From: an uncultured candidate division Zixibacteria bacterium
GTDB taxonomy: Bacteria; Zixibacteria; MSB-5A5; GN15; FEB-12
NCBI GenBank assembly: GCA_913009765.1
Contig: CAJVYT010000075.1
Span: 1 to 13,157 of the forward strand
Direction of reading: 5' to 3'
DNA length: 13,157 nucleotides
Shown: positions 1 through 5,463 of the stretch, piece by piece
Layout: every line of letters starts with the position of its first letter
Position numbering within the stretch: position 1 is the first letter of the stretch
Notes under the pieces: generated by a model
Told to the model about the DNA's origin: nothing
The model's database searches: none
Seen by the model: only the letters and a program-made list of their open reading frames with translations
Made by a program: the position numbers and the translations under genes

Positions 1-200
1 TAACGGCCTTTGCATGTCATTAGAAAGAACAAAGCTCGCTCATTAAAGCAGGTTGCAGTCTTACCAAGGGAGAAGTGCATCCTGATATATCGATTTTTCC
101 CAAACTAAACAATGGGAGCAGAAGAAACAAGCAAAAGTTATAGAATCAAATAGCAAATTTCACTGAAAGTCGTTTTTTTATGTCAAAAATGATAACCTAA

Positions 201-554
201 TATGCATTTTTAATTCTTGTCACGGATTCAGGTATAGATAAAGATGGATTTCTCTATTTTGTATCCTCGCAATCCAGTATCTCTTCAGTGGATTATTCAG
301 GCAATTTGAGATGGAAATGGATTAAATCCTCGTATGGAATTTTCTTTGACGGTGCTCCGGTGTGCGACAAAGATGGTTCTATCTATTTCTATACTGGTAG
401 GGATCATTTTTATTGTCTGAGCAGAGACGGGGTACTGAAATGGGAGCTGTCCACTCCGGAGGTCCTGGTACATTTTACTCCTGCTATCGGGGATGATGGA
501 AGGATTTATTTCTCCACTGGAGAGGAAGGGGCAACGATTTATTGCATTAAATAA
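201..554 (+). pseudogene. PQQ/BamB-like beta-propeller repeat fragment, 5' end missing
   Basis: The frame is open from the TAA at 198-200 to the TAA at 552-554. It reads as about three PQQ-like propeller strands: DKDGFLYFVS, then CDKDGSIYFYTG with LKWEL, then GDDGRIYFSTGEEG. These D-G-x-IYF and G-x-L-K/R-W motifs are typical of BamB-type or PQQ-repeat proteins. Repeat similarity starts near base 222, but the first usable start codon is GTG at 288, in the middle of a repeat, with no ribosome site. There is no signal peptide, and bases 1-200 show no coding pattern I trust in any frame. I infer the C-terminal end of a longer secreted propeller protein whose 5' part is deleted, decayed or mis-joined. 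The next gene starts 24 bases later, so the two may once have been co-transcribed. An intact small protein from 288 is possible but unlikely. Confidence 0.6.
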
Positions 555-578
555 CATTAAAGAGAAGAAGGCTTAAAA

Positions 579-1640
579 ATGAGAGAAAATAGAATGATTA
601 TCCCAACAGTAATAATTTTGATAATTTTTGCATCATCATTTCAATCTTCTGCACAATCAAAAAAGGGCACGGAACCACAAGTAAAAGCAGTGAGATTCTT
701 AAAATTATATCCATCTTTAGCCAAATTAACTAGTTCAACGGGTTTTAGCTCACGTTGGTTTTTGAACAATGCGAGTCCCAAATTGGATAAATCTTATTCT
801 TATGATCGCCATGAGGGAATATTATATTTTATCAACCGAAAGGGGCAAAAAATTCAGGCTTTTGATCTAAAGAGCTTTGGATTGTACGGGCCCGGACATA
901 GCGCCTGGAGCCCAGACGGCAATATACTGCTTTGTTCAATATTTAATAGAAACAAGGGTGGTGCATCCCCTCTTTATCTATTGAAAATAGATGGAACAAT
1001 TAAAGAGATAGTATCTGCAGAAGGCGCCCGTCAACAGATTTTACAACCATCCTGGTCGTATGATGGCAAAATGTTTGTCTATCTGAAGAGCATACGTAGT
1101 GGTAGTGAAATTTGGGTGAAGAATCTCCGATTAGGTAAGGATATATTGGTGGAGCGCGTACAGATAGGAAGAGGTTCTTGCGGCAATCCAGTATGGTTTA
1201 ACCAACATCAGAGGATCTTATATAAAAAGGCCGAGTCAAATAGACCCAAAAGATTTCATAAAGAATTGTGGATATATGATTTAGAAAATAAAAATAAAAA
1301 AAGGATATATGAAGGTATTATTACCACTATTTTTCCAATTATTTCTCCCAATGACAGTCTCATTGGCATAGATACAGGAAAATATTTCTCCCTAATTGAT
1401 GTTAATGGTAATATTGTTAAGAAATTTGATTGGGGAGATAGTATTAAGCCATCGTGGAGTCCAAATGGCTTATATATGGCATACTTAAGGTGTAGGGTGA
1501 ATCCCGTGACAGAAATATCCATTGAGCAGCATATTCATGTGATCAATATCAATACCGGATTTGATAGGGATTTAACACCGGTGCCTGGTTTAGAAGTGGA
1601 TGAATTCAGATGGCTCAATGATAATACCGTTGTATATTAA
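579..1640 (+). CDS. Secreted TolB/PD40-type (WD40-like) beta-propeller protein
   Basis: This 353-residue protein starts with a Sec signal peptide: hydrophobic residues 7-22, with probable cleavage near SSA-Q at 23-26. It therefore acts outside the cytoplasm. PD40/TolB-type strands are visible as AWSPDGNILL (109-118), PSWSYDGKMFVYL (157-169), GNPVWF (202-207), IISPNDSLIGI (254-264) and PSWSPNGLYMAYL (291-303). Blade-closing motifs are SEIWVKNL and KELWIYDLENK. The WSPDG signature identifies propeller repeats as in TolB and LpqB; the ligand or partner cannot be deduced. I see no sorting domain or catalytic residues. The ATG at 579 is supported by a GAAGG at 567-571. The gene sits 24 bases after a PQQ-repeat fragment and 36 bases before the amidase gene, so one operon is plausible. 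Confidence 0.75.
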   Translation: MRENRMIIPTVIILIIFASSFQSSAQSKKGTEPQVKAVRFLKLYPSLAKLTSSTGFSSRWFLNNASPKLDKSYSYDRHEGILYFINRKGQKIQAFDLKSFGLYGPGHSAWSPDGNILLCSIFNRNKGGASPLYLLKIDGTIKEIVSAEGARQQILQPSWSYDGKMFVYLKSIRSGSEIWVKNLRLGKDILVERVQIGRGSCGNPVWFNQHQRILYKKAESNRPKRFHKELWIYDLENKNKKRIYEGIITTIFPIISPNDSLIGIDTGKYFSLIDVNGNIVKKFDWGDSIKPSWSPNGLYMAYLRCRVNPVTEISIEQHIHVININTGFDRDLTPVPGLEVDEFRWLNDNTVVY

Positions 1641-1671
1641 AAAATATTTTATTCTTAAACTCAAAATTTAT

Positions 1672-1676
1672 GGAGG
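1672..1676 (+). promoter_or_regulatory. Ribosome binding site that decides the amidase start
   Basis: GGAGG lies directly against the ATG at 1677 (no spacing) and 6 bases before the in-frame ATG at 1683. The second spacing is normal for bacterial initiation, so translation probably begins at 1683 (MGQKTKRL...), giving a short basic n-region before the hydrophobic core of the signal peptide. Confidence 0.55.
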
Positions 1677-1682
1677 ATGGTC

Positions 1683-2048
1683 ATGGGACAAAAAACAAAA
1701 CGACTGGTCATATTCATATATCTTTTTTTCTCTGTTATTCTGATAAGTAATAAAGTCTTTTCATTTAATTGGCCAAGATGGGTTTGTGTGGATCCAGGTC
1801 ATGGGGGGAAATGGACGGGGACTATGGGATGGAATAATAGGGGTCCTGCTGAAAAAGTTCAAAATTTAATAGCCTGTCAGGTACTGGACAGAATTCTTTT
1901 TCAATCATATGATGGTGAATTTCCTTTCTATAATTATAACTATGCTGGAGTAATCCATACCAGAATCGACGATTCCTACTTCTTCGACGACCTTAATGAC
2001 GATTTACGTTATAGAGCTCAGGTTGCAAACGGCGAAAGACCAGGGTGA
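1683..2048 (+). CDS. N-terminal part of N-acetylmuramoyl-L-alanine amidase (Amidase_3), ended by an in-frame TGA
   Basis: This is the front of a zinc-dependent peptidoglycan amidase, which cuts the bond between N-acetylmuramic acid and the stem peptide. Residue numbers are from the ATG at 1677; 1683 is the likelier start. A signal peptide spans about 8-28 (KRLVIFIYLFFSVILIS). The Amidase_3 core begins with CVDPGHGG (37-44), whose His42 is the first expected zinc ligand. Glu59 in GPAEKVQN is the second, and HTRIDD (94-99) and LRYRAQVAN (110-118) fit the family pattern. A TGA stops the frame at 2046-2048. The same frame then continues with the rest of the amidase domain, including the third zinc ligand and the catalytic Glu. 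As written, this fragment alone cannot be active. See the downstream entry for the remainder. Confidence 0.8.
   Translation: MGQKTKRLVIFIYLFFSVILISNKVFSFNWPRWVCVDPGHGGKWTGTMGWNNRGPAEKVQNLIACQVLDRILFQSYDGEFPFYNYNYAGVIHTRIDDSYFFDDLNDDLRYRAQVANGERPG
2046..2048 (+). other. In-frame TGA inside the amidase domain
   Basis: The reading is ...QVANGERPG-TGA-YNQNFDFRTDF..., and the amidase fold resumes in the same frame with FLSYHHNAS about 40 codons later. No shift of frame is needed, so this is one base change or a recoded codon rather than an indel. GGA (Gly) or TGG (Trp) would each be one change away. I see no convincing selenocysteine element: the nearest inverted repeat (AATCA...TGATT, starting about 6 bases after the TGA) is only 5 bp and AT-rich. 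Confidence 0.85.
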
Positions 2049-2102
2049 TATAATCAGAATTTTGATTTTCGTACAGATTTTCCGCCTACCTATGGTTATC
2101 CT

Positions 2103-4736
2103 TTGTGGACAGAAGTTACACAAAGAGCTGATATCTTTCTCAGTTACCATCACAATGCGAGCACGGATTATAGTATACAAAGAACAGATTGCCACTACTA
2201 TTTTGATCCGGCTACCTATAAGCCTGAAGATAAGACGACCGAAGATGATAGGCATGCGGCTGCTGTGCATATGGTAGAACAGATTTCAGCTAAAGTCCAA
2301 GGCATCTATGTTCAAGATCCCAAGGAAGGATTGCCATTTTATTTTTCTACAACCCCGGGGAGCGCCATCAATAGTGATTTTAAGGTGCTTAAAGATTTAG
2401 ATTATACCAAAATAGAAAAAGGCGGGGTTTTAACAGAGGCCTTGTTTTATACCAACTATGATGTGTGGTGTGCCTTAAATGCCTCCGATGACCCGAATTG
2501 GGTTGTAGAGAATATAGATTATGGCATAGATAAGGCATTGTACAATATTTTCAAAGGAATATCAACTGGAATAGAAGATGAGATAGAAATCACCGATTGT
2601 CCGGAATATATTCAACAAAACACAACTATATCTGTTGGGGCTAGTTTTTCTGACATAGATCCCCCAAACACATTAGGCTGGGTAACATGCAAATTATATG
2701 GCGCCAGTATTGAAGGAGCTGTTGAACTATCAGAAACGGGCTGCTTACCATATAATGGCAGCATGGCTTTTGATGTTGACGTTCCGAGCATGTCAAACTG
2801 GAATAATACCTGGATAAGGGATTGGGGGAATAATAATTATATTCAGGCACAAATTTCTCTTTTTGGAACAGAGGATGATGGTACGCTACTTACGGCATAC
2901 AAGGATGTTCTTATTTATTCTCCTCCAACTACTTCTGGCACACTTAGTAACAATGAGATGTGGTGTGGTACTATTCACCTTACAGGAAATGTTGTAGTAC
3001 CTGATAATCTAAAATTGACCATTCTTCCCGGCACAATAATCAAATTCGGTGGTTACTACTGCCTTACTGCAAAGGCAGGTTCTAAGATCATTGCTGTTGG
3101 TACAGAGGGCGCTCCCATTCTATTTACTTCGGATACCCATCAGCGCCAGGCGTGGAAGAACATCTACATTTACAGCAGCAACAATGATCTGGAATACTGC
3201 ACCTTTGAGTACGGCAACTGGGCGGTGAAGTTTTACGGCTACCCCTCCCACACCAGCGGGAATGTGGTCAAGCACTGTACCTTCAGGCAAAACGACCAGG
3301 CGCTTCGGATTGAGAATAGCGATGTTCAGGTGGAAAATTCTACGTTAGAAAACAACCGCCATGCCTTTGTTCTCATCAATGCGGGCAATAGCAGCGGCAT
3401 TTATCTCTATGGCAATACGGTTGAAAATAATGACAGGGATGGGATTTATGCCTCGCACTCCACTGCTGATTTGTTTCATAATACAATTAGTCAGAACGGG
3501 CTGGGCAACAGTTCCACCTACAACGGGGTCTATGCCTACAACAATTGTGACATGGTATTGGGCGGCCGCGAATGGGAAGATGAGGAGGATTACGATCTCA
3601 CCGGCGGGTTCAATGCGATCCGGGACAATCACGGGAGCGGTATTTATGTGAGCTCGGGTTCTGAGGTTCTGGTTGGTGATTACGGTGCTCCCGGCATTTG
3701 TATGGCGGGCTATAATTCCATCTATGGCAATGGCACTTACTCGGGAAAACAGATTTACAATGCTATAGGCGGATATACGGTAAAGGCGCGGAAAAATTGG
3801 TGGAACGGTACTCCGTCGAATTCTCTATTTAGCGGAAGCGTAGACTATTATTACTGGCTAAGTTCTGACCCGCTATCGGGGGGGAATTTGATGGCTATTT
3901 CGCCGGAACCAATGGAAACGCCTTTATTATCAAAGGCAACGGGAGGTGGGAAAGACAGGTCTATTAAATTGGGCCGGATTCAGAGGCTTCGCAGTTTTAT
4001 TGCCCAATATCCCGAATCACCCAAGGCAGCTATGGCGCTTCGTGAGATTTTCCATTATATTCGGGGCGATTATCAGGAGAAATTGGGATTGGGAAATTGG
4101 ATAGGGGACTATTTGTATGGATTATACAAGGATTATGGTTCATATGATTTAGGGAGAACGGCTCTTGAGCTTTTGGTCATTGTGCACGAACGTATCGGTG
4201 ACATTCAGGGAGCTATTTCGCTTGCCGAAGAAGGGGTAAAATCCCTGGAAGGTGAATCCCGAAAATATATGATGGCTACGCTGGTTACATATTATATTCA
4301 GCAGAATGAATTGGAAAAAGCACAAACTCTGTATGACGAGCTGAAACGAAGTTATCCGAAGGATGGGCAACTCTTACAGATGGTCTTTGAAGATTTGTCT
4401 GATGCTCCCGGCAAGAATAACAAAGGATTTGAGAAGCAATATCCGGCTGCGCAAAATGAAGAGCAGTTACCTGTTCGCTTTGCCATTTCTCAGAATTACC
4501 CCAACCCCTTCAACCCGACCACAACGATTCGCTACCAGTTGCCGAAGGCGGAACACGTAACTGTGGGCATCTATGATTTGCAAGGGCGGCTGGTGGAAAC
4601 GCTCGTGGATGGTGAAAAAGAGCCGGGGAGCTATTCGGTTACCTGGCATGCCGAAAAGCGGCCCAGCGGGATGTATTTCTACCGCATTCGGGCGGGAAAA
4701 TTTACGGCCACAAAAAAGCTTTTGCTTGTGAAGTAG
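2103..4736 (+). CDS. C-terminal part of secreted amidase with beta-helix, TPR-like region and type IX sorting domain
   Basis: This continues the 1683 gene in the same frame. The TTG at 2103 is only the first start-like codon; the domain is already readable from 2049. Residues here count from 2103. Amidase remainder: FLSYHHNAS (12-20, third zinc ligand) and GGVLTEALFYTN (107-118, catalytic Glu112), ending near 155. A linker or Ig-like region of about 160-275 follows. A right-handed beta-helix (about 295-590) shows PbH1-type turns: GNVVKHCTF, SDVQVENSTLENN, IYLYGNTVENND, ADLFHNTISQNG. A helical TPR-like part (about 625-760) contains LRSFIAQYPESPKAAMALRE and LEKAQTLYDELKRSYPKDGQ. The last 85 residues are a FlgD-like/type IX sorting domain: NYPNPFNPTTTIRYQLP, GSYSVTWHA, SGMYFYRIRAGKF, TKKLLLVK. 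The undisrupted protein would be about 1,017 residues, exported and surface-anchored or released, probably acting on cell walls. The exact substrate cannot be told. Confidence 0.8.
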   Translation: MWTEVTQRADIFLSYHHNASTDYSIQRTDCHYYFDPATYKPEDKTTEDDRHAAAVHMVEQISAKVQGIYVQDPKEGLPFYFSTTPGSAINSDFKVLKDLDYTKIEKGGVLTEALFYTNYDVWCALNASDDPNWVVENIDYGIDKALYNIFKGISTGIEDEIEITDCPEYIQQNTTISVGASFSDIDPPNTLGWVTCKLYGASIEGAVELSETGCLPYNGSMAFDVDVPSMSNWNNTWIRDWGNNNYIQAQISLFGTEDDGTLLTAYKDVLIYSPPTTSGTLSNNEMWCGTIHLTGNVVVPDNLKLTILPGTIIKFGGYYCLTAKAGSKIIAVGTEGAPILFTSDTHQRQAWKNIYIYSSNNDLEYCTFEYGNWAVKFYGYPSHTSGNVVKHCTFRQNDQALRIENSDVQVENSTLENNRHAFVLINAGNSSGIYLYGNTVENNDRDGIYASHSTADLFHNTISQNGLGNSSTYNGVYAYNNCDMVLGGREWEDEEDYDLTGGFNAIRDNHGSGIYVSSGSEVLVGDYGAPGICMAGYNSIYGNGTYSGKQIYNAIGGYTVKARKNWWNGTPSNSLFSGSVDYYYWLSSDPLSGGNLMAISPEPMETPLLSKATGGGKDRSIKLGRIQRLRSFIAQYPESPKAAMALREIFHYIRGDYQEKLGLGNWIGDYLYGLYKDYGSYDLGRTALELLVIVHERIGDIQGAISLAEEGVKSLEGESRKYMMATLVTYYIQQNELEKAQTLYDELKRSYPKDGQLLQMVFEDLSDAPGKNNKGFEKQYPAAQNEEQLPVRFAISQNYPNPFNPTTTIRYQLPKAEHVTVGIYDLQGRLVETLVDGEKEPGSYSVTWHAEKRPSGMYFYRIRAGKFTATKKLLLVK

Positions 4737-5077
4737 GTTTTAGTGTTTCGAAAACCCGAAGAAACTTCACCGCAAGGCCGCGAGGGCGCAAAGAAATCTG
4801 GAAATAATTCGTGTATTCGTGGCTACTTTTTTCGCATGTTTCGGGGGCAGAAACTCATCTTGGCCCTCCCCTTTCAGCAAAGGGGAGAGCCCAGGGCGAA
4901 AGCTGGGGGTTGGCAAAGATTTCTCAGCTTTCACACAATTCCCGAATTTACTCAGCGCCCTTGGCGCCTGCTTGGCGGACTTTGCGGTTGCTTATTTTTC
5001 TTTTCGTTCTTTTCGTGTGTTTCGCGGGCTGATTTTTTTGAATTTTTTGTAACAATTCCCTTTTTCAAAAAAAGTGC
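4737..5077. repeat. Gene-free stretch with GC-rich inverted repeats of the intergenic type
   Basis: I see no credible gene on either strand; the open frames here are low-complexity translations of repeats. The pieces resemble dispersed intergenic repeats known from many environmental bacteria. CACCGCAAGGCCGCGAGG with GGCGCAAAG lies near 4769-4793, and a rough inverted counterpart (GCGCCCTTGGCGCC, then TTGGCGGACTTTGCGG) lies at 4955-4987. TTCGTGTATTCGTGGC is near 4808-4824 and TTTTCGTGTGTTTCGCGG near 5010-5028. A small GCGCC-ctt-GGCGC hairpin sits at 4955-4967. GC content is well above that of the flanking genes. The repeats may act in transcript ends or be selfish; their role is unknown. Confidence 0.55.
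4866..4887. repeat. Perfect 9-bp hairpin (CTCCCCTTT / AAAGGGGAG)
   Basis: CTCCCCTTT at 4866-4874 pairs perfectly with AAAGGGGAG at 4879-4887 around a CAGC loop. No T-run follows, so it is not a classical intrinsic terminator. It resembles REP-like intergenic palindromes of the CCCTCCCCTT...AAGGGGAGGG kind. It lies about 130 bases after the amidase stop codon and could protect the 3' end of that transcript. Confidence 0.6.
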
Positions 5078-5105
5078 TTGACATTTTGTTTTTTTTTTTT
5101 ACATT
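5078..5105 (+). promoter_or_regulatory. Sigma-70-like promoter
   Basis: A perfect TTGACA (-35) at 5078-5083 is followed after 16 bases, mostly a T-run, by TACATT at 5100-5105, a 4-of-6 match to TATAAT. Transcription would start near 5112, about 350 bases before the next gene at 5464. The T-rich spacer is unusual, and the -10 box is imperfect. Confidence 0.4.
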
Positions 5106-5379
5106 GAAGCGTCATTTCAAGTGAAATTGGGCTCCTGTTCCAATTGCGCCAGATATTTTCCCATTGCTGAGACGACGACCTGCTCTTGAACGCTTAATAA
5201 AACGACCACCTAAACCCAATTTCTCTTCTTTTTGATTCATTTGATTGAGCTTCACATTTACGCGAATCATCCGTGTTTGGGTTGCGGGCTGGGGATGCCG
5301 GGGTGATGATTCATCGGATGGAGGGAGCCAATGATGATGTTTTGTTTGGTGAGTAATCAAAATAAGAAAATTTTCAGAG
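5106..5379. other. Long leader or intergenic stretch without a recognisable gene
   Basis: I see no coding pattern I trust. A minus-strand open frame covers 5112-5360, but it has no ribosome site and no family I recognise. The stretch lies between a promoter-like site and a terminator-like hairpin, so it may be an untranslated leader or a short non-coding transcript. I could not match it to a known riboswitch. Confidence 0.35.
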
Positions 5380-5428
5380 AAAACCCGAATTGGGCATAAA
5401 AGAAAAGTATGCTTGGTTCGGGTTTTTT
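5380..5428 (+). terminator. Strong stem-loop with T-run, terminator or attenuator before the propeller gene
   Basis: AAAACCCGAA (5380-5389) pairs with TTCGGGTTTT (5417-5426). Four G-U pairs (5390-5393 with 5413-5416) and GCATA/TATGC (5394-5398 with 5408-5412) extend this to about 19 bp around a 9-base loop. The 3' arm runs into TTTTTT (5423-5428). This looks like an intrinsic terminator, but it is only 20 bases before the ribosome site of the gene at 5464. It could end an upstream transcript or attenuate this gene. Confidence 0.65.
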
Positions 5429-5448
5429 GTGTTTTAAATTAGATTGAC

Positions 5449-5456
5449 AAGGAGGT
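5449..5456 (+). promoter_or_regulatory. Ribosome binding site AAGGAGGT
   Basis: This consensus bacterial Shine-Dalgarno sequence lies 7 bases before the ATG at 5464. It fixes that start and supports a bacterial origin for this half of the window. Confidence 0.85.
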
Positions 5457-5463
5457 AAAAATT

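Noticed and set aside
4..108. Short frame at the window start (…RSLKQVAVLPREKCILIYRFFPN)
   Set aside because: Only about 34 codons, no start codon in a sensible place and no recognised family; it might be the end of a gene outside the window, but I cannot support it.
2046..2090. Selenocysteine insertion at the in-frame TGA
   Set aside because: The only nearby inverted repeat is 5 bp and AT-rich, and Amidase_3 proteins do not need a Cys or Sec at this place.
1996..2277. Open frame bridging the in-frame TGA in another frame
   Set aside because: The amidase motifs continue in the original frame on both sides of the TGA; this frame is a shadow without motifs.
4743..5081. Overlapping plus-strand open frames of 73-112 codons
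   Set aside because: They translate GC-rich repeat words, have no ribosome site and no domain pattern, and several frames are open at once over the same repeats.
5112..5360. Minus-strand open frame of 82 codons
   Set aside because: No Shine-Dalgarno site, signal or family pattern, and it lies between a promoter-like site and a terminator-like hairpin of the other strand.
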